Assembly: GCA_017467845.1 (NCBI GenBank)
Contig: JAFUKH010000009.1
Location: 1-37,253 of the forward strand
Source: Lachnospiraceae bacterium
Lineage (GTDB): Bacteria > Bacillota > Clostridia > Lachnospirales > Lachnospiraceae
Reading direction: 5' to 3'
DNA: 37,253 nt
In this document: one piece after another, positions 15,613-23,617 of the stretch
Numbering within the stretch: position 1 is the first letter of the stretch
How the letters are laid out: each line of letters begins with the position of its first letter
Program-made: the position numbers and the translations under genes
Notes under the pieces: model-generated
Seen by the model: only the letters and a program-made list of their open reading frames with translations
Databases searched by the model: none
What the model was told of the DNA's origin: nothing

Positions 15613-16176
15613 ATGAATAAACAAAAAAAACAATTACTTCTGATGGTTGCACTTCTGGTGGTCCTGGTAGGAGGCTATCTTGGTCTGGTAAAGTACAATG
15701 AATGGAACGAGCAGAAGAAGACAGAACAAGCTCAGAGTCAGGTGATTTATGTTACCCAATTAGAAGAGGGAAGTATCAATAAAATCAGCTACGAATATGA
15801 AGGTGAAACCATCTCCCTTGTGAAGGATGGGGAGACCTGGGTGAGTGAAAGTGACACCACTCTGGCAATCGTGCAGAGCACCGTAGAGACCATGGCGGAG
15901 AGAATGGCGGAAATTCAGGCTGACCTGACAATTTCCGATGCTACGGACAAGGAGCAGTATGGTCTTGGAGAAGGTGCAAGAAAAGTAACCTTTTCCACAG
16001 CGGATACTACTTATACCTTCTTTATCGGTGATTACAACAGTACTTCATCTGTTTACTATTGGGGTAATGATATTGACAACACCGTATACGTGGTAGGCGG
16101 CGAAAATGTAACCTGCTTTAATTACGGACTGGAAGATTTAATTGAAGAAGCAGAAGAGAGTACTTCTGCGGAGTAA
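15613..16176 (+). CDS. DUF4340-like exported protein (short form)
   Basis: 187 residues with an N-terminal signal anchor (KKQLLLMVALLVVLVGGYLG) followed by an outside domain with INKISYEYEGETISLVKDGE and EQYGLGEGARKVTFSTAD, resembling the DUF4340 repeat domain that follows GldG-like genes. Longer relatives contain more than one such domain; this one has about one. The ATG at 15613 follows GTAGGTGG and lies 7 bases after the permease stop. A strong terminator follows. It probably forms a surface complex with the outside domain of the permease (inference from context). Confidence 0.82.
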   Translation: MNKQKKQLLLMVALLVVLVGGYLGLVKYNEWNEQKKTEQAQSQVIYVTQLEEGSINKISYEYEGETISLVKDGETWVSESDTTLAIVQSTVETMAERMAEIQADLTISDATDKEQYGLGEGARKVTFSTADTTYTFFIGDYNSTSSVYYWGNDIDNTVYVVGGENVTCFNYGLEDLIEEAEESTSAE

Positions 16177-16220
16177 AAAGAAAGTCTCATCATACGTAAA
16201 GTGTGGTGAGACTTTCTTTA
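16177..16220 (+). terminator. Rho-independent terminator of the Gld-type operon
   Basis: AAGAAAGTCTCATCAT (about 16179-16194) pairs through a few G-U pairs with GTGGTGAGACTTTCTT (about 16203-16218), loop ACGTAAAG, followed by a short T/A-rich stretch. Confidence 0.8.
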
Positions 16221-16323
16221 TAGTTAAGATAGGTGGAATAGGAATCGATACCCTTTATAGAAACGATGAACTATAATATACTTATACAGCAGCTGGTGTA
16301 AATATACTGTAGAGAGGGAAAAT

Positions 16324-16887
16324 ATGAATATAGGAAAAAACTTGTATGAACTGAGAAAGAAGAATGCAATCACACAGGAGGCATTGGCGTTCGAGATGGG
16401 AGTTTCTGTGGCGGCTGTGTCTAAGTGGGAAAATGACAAAGCGCTTCCGGACATTATAATGCTGTGTCAGCTGGCAGATTTTTATCAGGTTACTACCGAT
16501 GAGCTGCTGGGAAGAACGAAAAAGCAGGAGTATATTGTATGTGATGATGCGCCGATTATCTTGAGATGTATGAAGGATATTCTGGAAAAGGAAGGCTTCC
16601 ATAATACCAGAACTGCCAATAAGGGTACAGTGCTTATGGAGATGATAGAGGAGAAAATGCCCTACGGAATATTCTTGGATATCGGTCTTCCGGATGTAAA
16701 CGGATTGGATATTCTGAAAGAGATTAAGAAAGAGTATCCGGAGGTAAAGGTAATCATGCTGACAGCAGATGATACGGAGAAATCAAAGAATATTGCCATT
16801 TCTTATGGGGCGGATATGTATATTACTAAGCCCTTTCTCCCGGAGCATATTCAGATGGCTTTGAAGACGTTGACGAAGAGCGTGTAA
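16324..16887 (+). CDS. XRE helix-turn-helix fused to a response-regulator receiver domain
   Basis: 187 residues. Residues 1-63 are an XRE HTH (ITQEALAFEMGVSVAAVSKW). Residues 68-187 are a receiver domain with the acidic pair D74/D75 (IVCDDAPII), phospho-acceptor D119 (GIFLDIGLPDVNG), T147 (IMLTAD) and K169 (YITKPF), so all residues needed for phosphorylation are present. The output domain is N-terminal, the reverse of most response regulators, and no histidine kinase gene is in the window. GAGAGGG precedes the ATG. It follows the Gld-type operon but has a terminator between. A role in controlling the neighbouring ABC operons is possible but unproven. Confidence 0.92.
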   Translation: MNIGKNLYELRKKNAITQEALAFEMGVSVAAVSKWENDKALPDIIMLCQLADFYQVTTDELLGRTKKQEYIVCDDAPIILRCMKDILEKEGFHNTRTANKGTVLMEMIEEKMPYGIFLDIGLPDVNGLDILKEIKKEYPEVKVIMLTADDTEKSKNIAISYGADMYITKPFLPEHIQMALKTLTKSV

Positions 16888-16950
16888 GAGAAAGAAAAGT
16901 GAGTTTTGAGATGCTTGCATATCCTCTATAAATGTGTAAAATTGATAGCG

Positions 16951-16994
16951 ACAGGGCGTATACCAGAAAATAGAATGGTTATGCCCTGTTTTTC
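16951..16994 (+). terminator. Rho-independent terminator after the XRE-receiver gene
   Basis: ACAGGGC (16951-16957) pairs with GCCCTGT (16983-16989), with further pairing inside (TATACC/GGTTAT), followed by TTTTT. Confidence 0.75.
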
Positions 16995-17207
16995 TATGTA
17001 GATAGCTAATTTTTGATGTTTTTATGTGTTTTGAAGCAGGTAAATGTGCTGTATTTGGAAGGATAAGGGAACCTACGGCCCGATACAGTGATGAAAGTGG
17101 GGCGTGGTGGTGTAAGCGGTGGATTTATAGCACGTAGAGTAGTTAGAATGTAACCAAAAGGTCAATGTTATCCGGAAGAATGACACTTCACTCAGAGGCA
17201 TATTTAT
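16995..17207. other. Intergenic stretch, nothing recognised
   Basis: Between two convergent terminators. No start codon with a ribosome binding site and a convincing protein, and no clear hairpin, was found. A G-rich patch (about 17093-17130) is notable only for composition. Confidence 0.5.
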
Positions 17208-17238
17208 AAAAAAAGACATGAATGTTGCCATTCATGTC
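17208..17238 (-). terminator. Rho-independent terminator after mtnN
   Basis: GACATGAATG (17215-17224) and CATTCATGTC (17229-17238) form a perfect 10-bp stem with a TTGC loop. On the minus strand it is followed by seven T (17214-17208), 14 bases past the mtnN stop. Confidence 0.9.
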
Positions 17239-17251
17239 CCATATATTTATA

Positions 17252-17950
17252 TTACAGCTTCTGCACAAAGCACTTGGTAATCTCTGCACAGTGATGTGCA
17301 GCCTCTCTCTCGAAGGTTGGGTAGTCCATTTCTGCACTTCCGTCTGCTTTGTCGGAGATGGCGCGGATTACTACAAAAGGTACTTTATTGAGGTATGCGG
17401 CGTGGGCGATGGAAGCACCCTCCATTTCCGCACAGTCCGCAGCAAAATTCTCAATTAAGTAATTCTTTACATCATTGCTGGAGATAAATTGGTCGCCGGA
17501 AACGATGCGACCGGTAGTGGTAGGAAGGTCAGGATTCACTTCCTTGCAGGCTTCTAAAGCCAGCTCTACCATCTTTTCATCTGCGATAAATTCTCTACAG
17601 CCCAGCTGAGGTACCTCGCCCAGAGGGTAGCCGAATACGCGTACATCTACATCGTGATGAATCACATCCTTGGAAACGATGATTTCACCGATGTCCAGTT
17701 TGGGGTTCAGGGAACCTGCTACGCCGGTGTTGATGATGTGAGTAACATCAAACAAATCCACTAAAATCTGTACGCAGATACCTGCATTCACCTTGCCGAT
17801 ACCGCATCTTACCACAACCACGTTAGCGGCATCCAAGGTTCCTTCAAAGAATTCCATACCTGCTTTTACGGTCTTTTTTTCTACTTTCATCTGAGCCTTT
17901 AAGGTTTCTACCTCCAGCTCCATTGCTCCGATAATTCCGATTTTACTCAT
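17252..17950 (-). CDS. mtnN: MTA/SAH nucleosidase
   Basis: Cleaves 5'-methylthioadenosine and S-adenosylhomocysteine to adenine plus the thioribose sugar, the first step of the Pfs-LuxS route that recycles SAH. 232 residues, family-typical. It has IGIIGAMELEVETL at the N-terminus (catalytic Glu region), NTGVAGSLNP, the ECAEMEG-like segment CAEMEGASIAH, and AISDKADG with the catalytic Asp (D200). I chose the start MSKIGIIGAM at 17950 because AAAGGCG lies at the right distance; an earlier in-frame ATG exists at 17977. It is downstream of luxS, which supplies the next step, with the 76-nt two-hairpin element in the gap. Confidence 0.97.
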   Translation of the reverse strand: MSKIGIIGAMELEVETLKAQMKVEKKTVKAGMEFFEGTLDAANVVVVRCGIGKVNAGICVQILVDLFDVTHIINTGVAGSLNPKLDIGEIIVSKDVIHHDVDVRVFGYPLGEVPQLGCREFIADEKMVELALEACKEVNPDLPTTTGRIVSGDQFISSNDVKNYLIENFAADCAEMEGASIAHAAYLNKVPFVVIRAISDKADGSAEMDYPTFEREAAHHCAEITKCFVQKL

Positions 17951-17959
17951 GTTCTTTCG

Positions 17960-18035
17960 CCTTTCATAAACCTGCAAACTTTGGCCGCAGGAACAAATTT
18001 ACCAGTTAAAATCTTGCATTTATGGATTTTTAACT
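17960..18035 (-). repeat. 76-nt two-hairpin intercistronic element, copy A (luxS-mtnN)
   Basis: Read on the minus strand, it starts at the luxS stop codon and ends with TATGAAAGG, which supplies the mtnN ribosome binding region. It shares AAAAATCCATAAATGCAAG, then CCTnCGG, CAAAGTTTGC and TATGAAAGG with 36891-36966, the same length. The first stem is AGTTAAAA(A)TC with GATTTTAACT around the loop CATAAATGCAA. The second hairpin is weaker here than in copy B. Confidence 0.8.
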
Positions 18036-18509
18036 TGGGTAATTTAATCGGTCTTCACCGATTCCGTATAATACATTGTCCAAATATTTTTTTGCAAGGT
18101 ATTTCGCCATACCTAAATTCATATCGAGATAGTTGCCGCAGTCCTTGGCGGATGCCCCCGGCACGTCTCCTTCAAAATCTCTGATAAACTCCCACATTTC
18201 TACCATCAAAGGAACAATATCCTTGGAGGTAAGGTCTCCTGCAAGAAGCAGGTAGAAGCCGGTACGACAGCCCATGGGACCGAAGTAGATGGTCTGATCC
18301 TTGTATACCGGATGGTTACGAAGATAGGTGGCTGCCAGATGCTCGATGGTGTGCATTTCCGCAGTGTTCATGACAGGTTCTTCGTTAGGACTGGTCATGC
18401 GCAGGTCAAAGGTGGTAATCACGCTGTTTCCTACCGTATCTTTTCGAGAAACATATACGCCCGGCTGGAGCTTAATGTGGTCTATTGTAAAACTTGCAAT
18501 CTTTTCCAT
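18030..18509 (-). CDS. luxS: LuxS, S-ribosylhomocysteine lyase
   Basis: Converts S-ribosylhomocysteine to homocysteine and DPD, the precursor of the AI-2 signal. 159 residues. The metal-binding motif HTIEH (H53, E56, H57) and the third ligand C124 (KDCGNYLD) are present, as is the catalytic cysteine C81 in PMGCRTGFY. The start MEKIASF at 18509 follows AAAGGAA; nine extra codons upstream lack a good site. It lies directly before mtnN in the same direction, forming the activated-methyl-cycle pair. Its leader carries the CAGTTCAC-type repeats; a possible but weak promoter (TTGATG with TGATAT at 17 bases) lies at 18781-18809 on the minus strand. Confidence 0.98.
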   Translation of the reverse strand: MEKIASFTIDHIKLQPGVYVSRKDTVGNSVITTFDLRMTSPNEEPVMNTAEMHTIEHLAATYLRNHPVYKDQTIYFGPMGCRTGFYLLLAGDLTSKDIVPLMVEMWEFIRDFEGDVPGASAKDCGNYLDMNLGMAKYLAKKYLDNVLYGIGEDRLNYPS

Positions 18510-18540
18510 AAGGGGTTCCTTTCTTTGTGAAATCATTTTT

Positions 18541-18582
18541 CAGTTCACGCGCGCCATTCGCAAAGGCGGCTCCGCCGCTTTG
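18541..18582. repeat. CAGTTCAC-type dispersed repeat, short copy
   Basis: CAGTTCAC then GCGCCATTCGCAAAGGCGG and CTCCGCCGCTTTG; GCGGC/GCCGC arms give a local hairpin. The same ~35 bases recur at 18601-18643 and, inverted and partial, at 28311-28342. Confidence 0.75.
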
Positions 18583-18600
18583 TGTTGTTTCTGTGCTGGT

Positions 18601-18760
18601 TTTCAGTTCACTGGCGCCATTCGCAAAGGCGGCTCCGCCGCTTTCCCGCTGCTTCGCAGCTAACTTTGCTCATTACTCGGCGCTCCCTCCGTCCTCATAG
18701 AAGAACACCTCATTATGCGAGCATATGAGTTGTCCTTCCACGAGGACGGGTGAACTGAAA
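18601..18760. repeat. CAGTTCAC-type element with terminal inverted repeats
   Basis: TTTCAGTTCAC (18601-18611) and GTGAACTGAAA (18750-18760) are perfect 11-bp terminal inverted repeats. Inside are CGGC/GCCG hairpins (18628-18644), a CTGCTTCGCAG hairpin (about 18650-18660), and an inner pair CCGTCCTC (18689-18696)/GAGGACGG (18742-18749). No open frame of note. It fills most of the gap between divergent luxS and the GH28-like gene and looks like a non-coding MITE- or REP-like insertion. Confidence 0.75.
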
Positions 18761-18858
18761 TCTAACATTTCCACTTAACTATATCACAAATCAACCTTGA
18801 CGGCATCAACTTTATGTTAGAAAATAAATATAGATAAAAAGGACTAGAGGAAATCGGC

Positions 18859-21456
18859 ATGGCAGTGAGATTAGCAACAGGTGCAACTGTTACGGCGGCA
18901 GACCTGGAGAAGAGATGTTATCTGAATATTGAGGTGTTCGGCGCAGTGTCCGGAGGTGACCCCGTAGCCAATACACGGGCGGTTAACGAAGCCATAGAGC
19001 AGGCGTCTAAAGTGGGCGGTTGTGTGCTGGTGCCGGAGGGTGAGTTCAAAGTATATACTGTGCGCCTGCAAAGCAATGTTAACATTAAGCTGGAAAAGGG
19101 AGCTGTCCTTAGAGCGGCAAAGACGGACATTCGCCATTCCTATGTAACCCAGCAGGGTGAGGGTGGCAACTACGATGAGCCGGAAGTAGAGATTTATGCA
19201 GGATTGCAAGATCATGGGCATACTTACTTTGCCAATAGTATGTTCTATGGTGCAGATTTAGAGAACATTATGATATATGGCGAGGGCTTAATTGACGGAA
19301 GCCAAATCGACCAGGAGACCGGGAAGAGGGAGTATGTGCTTCTTGGTGGTGACCCAATCGAACCGGAATATCGTAATCAGAATGGGCACCGGGGAGAATG
19401 GTTCGGTAATAAATGTATTTCCCTTTTGCGGTGTAAGAATGTGGTGCTGAAGGATTTTAATCTGGTCATCGGCGGACACTTTGCCATTATTGCAGAGGGT
19501 GTTACCAATATGCTGCTGGAGGGACTTTTGGTGGATACCACCAGAGACGCGCTGGATGTGGATTGTTGTCAGGATGTGACGGTGCGTGATTGTACCTTTA
19601 ATTCATTGACTGACGATGCACTGGTGCTCAAAGCATCCTACGGTGCGGGGATATTCATGCCCACTCGGAATGTGCTGGTGGAGGATTGTATTGTCAGTGG
19701 CTACGACGCAGGAAGTGTATATGCGGGAGTTTACAGCAGGGATAAGCTGATTGCCACGGATAGATGTGGCCCTACGGGACGTGTGAAGCTGGGTACGGAG
19801 TCCACTTGCGGTTACAATACCGTGACCATTCGCAGGGTGAAGTTTGACCGTTCCAGAGGCTTTGCCTTAGAGGCTGTGGATGGTGCGGATTTACATGATA
19901 TCTTGTTTGAGGACTGTGTGATGGACAATATCAGCAGTTCACCAATATTTATCCGGGCGGGAGAGCGCGGCAGATATCCGGTGACAGGTAACAGTGCAGA
20001 GGTGCTTTTGGTGGCCTCTGAGAGCAATGTACGGGTGGATAATCGTAATTGGGTACTTCCTTGTACGGACAAATATCAGAAATATCCACCGTTACGATAT
20101 ACACCATCCTACCGCAAGAACAAGATGGTAACGGTGGATGGACACAGTGAGTTCCCAATTGTGGATGAGAAGGAACCTGCAGTGCTGAACATGGCCAATA
20201 TAGAGCTTCGGGATGGCCAATATTATGTGAAAGGTAGTGCCGAGCCTTTAGCCAAAGGGCAGGAATACTACTACGCCAATGCAAACGGCAGCCCGTGTAT
20301 GGCTAAGGTGTCGGATATAGAAATCCGTAACGTGACGATTACCAATGCGGATCCACGATACCCCATGTTAATCATGGGTCTGGTGGACAGCCCCATTGAA
20401 AATGTAGTGCTGGAGAATATTAATGTAACCTTCCGTGGTGGTATGACTATGGAGCATGCCATAGAACAGCGACAGCTCAATACTAATTGGGAGTACGAGC
20501 AGTACGGAACAGCAAGCTCTGTGCAGTCTCTTCCCTGGCTGGTAAATACCTTCTTTTTAAAGAATGAGGGACTTCTTCCCAGAGTGAGCTGGAACGGGGA
20601 AAACAGTTGTTGGAAGGATGACCCCTACAATGTACCGGAGCTTCCCTATGTGTATCCGGAGCCAAGCAACTGGGGAATCTTACCGGCCTACGGATTGTAT
20701 GCAAGGCATGTGACAGGACTTACCTGTAAGAATGTGGAAATGCATACGCTGACAGAGGATGAGCGTCATGCAGTAGTTCTGACAGATGCGTCAGATATAC
20801 ATATGGAGGATGTACAGGCGGAGGCAAAAGAAGGAGTGGCCAAGCTGGTAACCGTGTGCAATCCTTATACCAGAGCGACCAATCATGAGTGCTTGCCGGG
20901 TGAACCTTACTTTGAAACCAAGGTAACGAACCTTTGGTTTATCAATGAAAAAGAGGATTCCATCTGTATGGAGGATGTACAGGAGATTACCTTGATGGCC
21001 CCTGCGCCGGGGACGCCTCGGGATGATTTGTATACATATCCTACGGTGCCCATACCGGAGAATGGTTACAGTTTTAAGGTTGCTACAGAGGATTACCCAT
21101 TGCCGGCTACGGTGTTCCGACCATTTTTACGGGTGGATAAGTGTATTAAGGTGCAAAAGGGGCAGATATTGGCGAAGACCCTGGTGCTTCGTGACCCTAT
21201 CGCACAGGCAACCATAAAAGAAAATGACGGTATGATTTATAATGAAGCCCGCGTCAGGGACTATGTAGTACCGGGATATCAGCGGAAATGTAAAGTCAAT
21301 TTGGAAAGCGTGGAGAATGGCTTACAGTTTGACACGGATACATTACAGCTGGTTTGGGATACAAGCAAAGCGGAGACAGGAGAATATACCCTTCGCTTTA
21401 CAATAGAAGATGAATGCATGAGAGATATTCAGGAGGTGCAAATTGAAATTTTCTAA
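18859..21456 (+). CDS. GH28-like right-handed beta-helix protein (pectin-active, putative)
   Basis: 865 residues. The N-terminal domain has the glycoside hydrolase 28 pattern: FGAVSGGDPVANTRAVNEAI, GGCVLVPEGEFKVYTVRL, SNVNIKLEKGAVL, then parallel beta-helix repeats. DALDVDCCQDVTVRDC and LTDDALVLKAS match the catalytic Asp region, and GTESTCGYNTVTIRRVKF follows where many GH28 enzymes have a GHG motif. A C-terminal Ig-like domain (GLQFDTDTLQLVWDTSKA) closes the protein. GH28 enzymes hydrolyse galacturonan linkages in pectin. There is no signal peptide, so it should be cytosolic and act on imported oligosaccharides if active. GAGGAAA precedes the ATG. It overlaps the GH53 gene by 14 bases. Confidence 0.82.
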   Translation: MAVRLATGATVTAADLEKRCYLNIEVFGAVSGGDPVANTRAVNEAIEQASKVGGCVLVPEGEFKVYTVRLQSNVNIKLEKGAVLRAAKTDIRHSYVTQQGEGGNYDEPEVEIYAGLQDHGHTYFANSMFYGADLENIMIYGEGLIDGSQIDQETGKREYVLLGGDPIEPEYRNQNGHRGEWFGNKCISLLRCKNVVLKDFNLVIGGHFAIIAEGVTNMLLEGLLVDTTRDALDVDCCQDVTVRDCTFNSLTDDALVLKASYGAGIFMPTRNVLVEDCIVSGYDAGSVYAGVYSRDKLIATDRCGPTGRVKLGTESTCGYNTVTIRRVKFDRSRGFALEAVDGADLHDILFEDCVMDNISSSPIFIRAGERGRYPVTGNSAEVLLVASESNVRVDNRNWVLPCTDKYQKYPPLRYTPSYRKNKMVTVDGHSEFPIVDEKEPAVLNMANIELRDGQYYVKGSAEPLAKGQEYYYANANGSPCMAKVSDIEIRNVTITNADPRYPMLIMGLVDSPIENVVLENINVTFRGGMTMEHAIEQRQLNTNWEYEQYGTASSVQSLPWLVNTFFLKNEGLLPRVSWNGENSCWKDDPYNVPELPYVYPEPSNWGILPAYGLYARHVTGLTCKNVEMHTLTEDERHAVVLTDASDIHMEDVQAEAKEGVAKLVTVCNPYTRATNHECLPGEPYFETKVTNLWFINEKEDSICMEDVQEITLMAPAPGTPRDDLYTYPTVPIPENGYSFKVATEDYPLPATVFRPFLRVDKCIKVQKGQILAKTLVLRDPIAQATIKENDGMIYNEARVRDYVVPGYQRKCKVNLESVENGLQFDTDTLQLVWDTSKAETGEYTLRFTIEDECMRDIQEVQIEIF

Positions 21457-23539
21457 ATTACTTAAAAACAAAGGTGTGGCTAGCCTGTTAGTAGCCGGAT
21501 TAGCACTGGGTTCTCTGACCGGATGCGGCGGAGAAGCGCAGGAACCAGTGGCATCAGATAGTGTTGTGCAGGATGTAGTAGAGACTTCCGCACCGGCAGA
21601 GTCTGAGCCTGTGGAAAATGCAGAGCCTGTAATTTATCAGGTGGCAGAGCAGAATTACATGCCGACTCTTCCTACCGGAATAGAGCAGGCAGAAATCTAC
21701 GTGGAGCCAATCGAAGGTTTATCTGAGGATTTCATCAAAGGTATGGATATTTCTTCGGTAATCGCACTGGAGCAAAGTGGTGTGAAGTACTACAATGCAG
21801 AGGGTCAGGAGCAGGATTTATTCCAGATTCTGGCAGACTCCGGTGTGAACTATATCCGTGTGCGTGTATGGAATGATCCTTATGATTCAAAGGGCGTGGG
21901 CTACGGCGGCGGTAACTGTGATGTAGAAAAGGCTGCAGAAATCGGTAGACGTGCAGCAGAGTGTGGTATGAAGCTTTTAGTGGATTTCCATTATTCTGAT
22001 TTCTGGGCAGACCCTGCAAAGCAGAAGGCACCTAAGGACTGGGCTCATATGACCTATGACAATAAAGTACAGGCAATGTACGATTGGACAGTAGAAAGTG
22101 TAAATGCTATTTTAGCATCCGGTAGTGATATCGGAATGATTCAGATTGGTAACGAGATTAATAATGGTATGTCCGGTGAGACCGATTGGACCCGTATCAC
22201 CGAGCTACTCGGTCAGGCAAGCAAGGCCATCCGTGATGTCAGCGCAGAGCAGGGAAGAGAGATTCCTATTGCAGTGCATTTCACCAATATTGATAACAAA
22301 AACGGTATCATGAACGTGGCACAGACCTTAGAGGATGCAGGACTTGATTATGATATTTTCGGTGTGTCCTACTACAGCTTCTGGCACGGAACCATGGAGA
22401 ATCTGACCGATGTTCTGACCGAGTTAAATACTCGTTTTGGTAAGCAGACCTGTGTTATGGAGACTTCTTATGCATATACCTTAGAGGATGGTGACGGCTT
22501 CGCCAACAGTGTTTCTGAGGTAGATTTAATTGAAGGTTATGCAGCAACCGTACAGAGTCAGGCAACCAATATCCGAGATGTCATGGCAGCTACTGCGGCA
22601 GCAGGGGATTCTGCTCTGGGTGTATTCTACTGGGAAGGTGCATGGCTTCCGGTAGGACCGGCAACCGCTGACAATTCTGCTATCTGGGAGCAGTATGGTA
22701 GCGGATGGGCATCCAGCACTGCGAAAAAGTACGATCCTGATGATGCAGGCCAGTACTATGGCGGAAGCTCTTGGGATAATCAGGCAATGTTTGACTTTGA
22801 GGGTAAGAAATTACCTTCTTTAGATGTATTTAAGTATGTGAACTACGGTACAGAGTGCGAACCAAAGGTTGATTATGTAGATGGAGTTTCTGCAGAACTT
22901 AATGTAAATGAAGCTGTGGTACTTCCGGAGACCGTGAATGTAGTATTCAATAACAGAGAGTTATCCGGACCGGTAGCAGTTACTTGGAACGAAGAGGATA
23001 TCGCGAAGATTGACACTTCTGTAATGGCAGACCATGTGGTAAGAGGTGAGCTGGAAGACGGCACTCAGGTAACCTGTGATTTAACCATTGCAAAGGTAAA
23101 TTACGTGCAGAACCCAAGCTTTGAAGAGAAGAATACTACTATGTGGAACGTAACCTATGTAGGCGATACCAATCCTACAGACTTCCAGACCAAGAGTGCA
23201 GATGCTATGACAGGTGACGTAAGCTTCCATTTCTGGTCAGAGTCTGAGCAGGATTTCAATATCGAGCAGACCATCTCCGGTCTTAGTGAAGGAAGCTATA
23301 CCTTTACCGCAGCTCTTCAGGGTGGCGATGTAGGAGATGCTGAAATCTACGCTTACGTGAAGGTTGGCGATACCGTATATCAGTCAGATCTTGTAAAGCT
23401 TTCCGGCTGGACTGTATGGCAGAATCCGGAGGTTCGTGATGTAGTGGTTAATGGAGAAGATGTCATCGTAGGTGTACATGTAAAGTGCCAGGCAAAGGGC
23501 TGGGGAACCATGGATGATTTCTATCTGTATAAGCAGTAA
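21443..23539 (+). CDS. GH53 endo-beta-1,4-galactanase lipoprotein
   Basis: 698 residues. A lipoprotein signal ends in LTGC (Cys28), so the enzyme should be tethered outside the membrane. The catalytic domain (about 90-460) shows GMDISSVIALEQSGVKYY, YIRVRVWNDPYD, DFHYSDFWADPAKQ, the acid/base Glu in IQIGNEINNG and the nucleophile Glu in CVMETSYAYT. GH53 enzymes cut beta-1,4-galactan side chains of pectin. Then come an Ig-like Big_4-type domain (about 475-550) and a C-terminal beta-sandwich starting YVQNPSFEE, probably a carbohydrate-binding module; CBM61 is a guess from its usual partnership. The start codon is TTG, set by AGGAGGTG at 21431-21438. Confidence 0.93.
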   Translation: MKFSKLLKNKGVASLLVAGLALGSLTGCGGEAQEPVASDSVVQDVVETSAPAESEPVENAEPVIYQVAEQNYMPTLPTGIEQAEIYVEPIEGLSEDFIKGMDISSVIALEQSGVKYYNAEGQEQDLFQILADSGVNYIRVRVWNDPYDSKGVGYGGGNCDVEKAAEIGRRAAECGMKLLVDFHYSDFWADPAKQKAPKDWAHMTYDNKVQAMYDWTVESVNAILASGSDIGMIQIGNEINNGMSGETDWTRITELLGQASKAIRDVSAEQGREIPIAVHFTNIDNKNGIMNVAQTLEDAGLDYDIFGVSYYSFWHGTMENLTDVLTELNTRFGKQTCVMETSYAYTLEDGDGFANSVSEVDLIEGYAATVQSQATNIRDVMAATAAAGDSALGVFYWEGAWLPVGPATADNSAIWEQYGSGWASSTAKKYDPDDAGQYYGGSSWDNQAMFDFEGKKLPSLDVFKYVNYGTECEPKVDYVDGVSAELNVNEAVVLPETVNVVFNNRELSGPVAVTWNEEDIAKIDTSVMADHVVRGELEDGTQVTCDLTIAKVNYVQNPSFEEKNTTMWNVTYVGDTNPTDFQTKSADAMTGDVSFHFWSESEQDFNIEQTISGLSEGSYTFTAALQGGDVGDAEIYAYVKVGDTVYQSDLVKLSGWTVWQNPEVRDVVVNGEDVIVGVHVKCQAKGWGTMDDFYLYKQ

Positions 23540-23567
23540 TATTTGATATGTAAATAGTGAAATATGT

Positions 23568-23617
23568 AAAGGCTGTTACGGCAACAGATGAATAATCTGG
23601 TGGCGTAGCGGCCTTTT
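23568..23617 (+). terminator. Rho-independent terminator after the GH28/GH53 operon
   Basis: AAAGGCTGTTACG (from 23568) pairs through G-U pairs with CGTAGCGGCCTTT, enclosing an inner CAGAT/ATCTG stem, and ends in TTTT (about 23613-23616). Confidence 0.75.

Noticed and set aside
17041-17160. G-rich patch considered as a riboswitch
   Set aside because: No consistent stem arrangement or known core could be drawn, and it lies between two convergent terminators.
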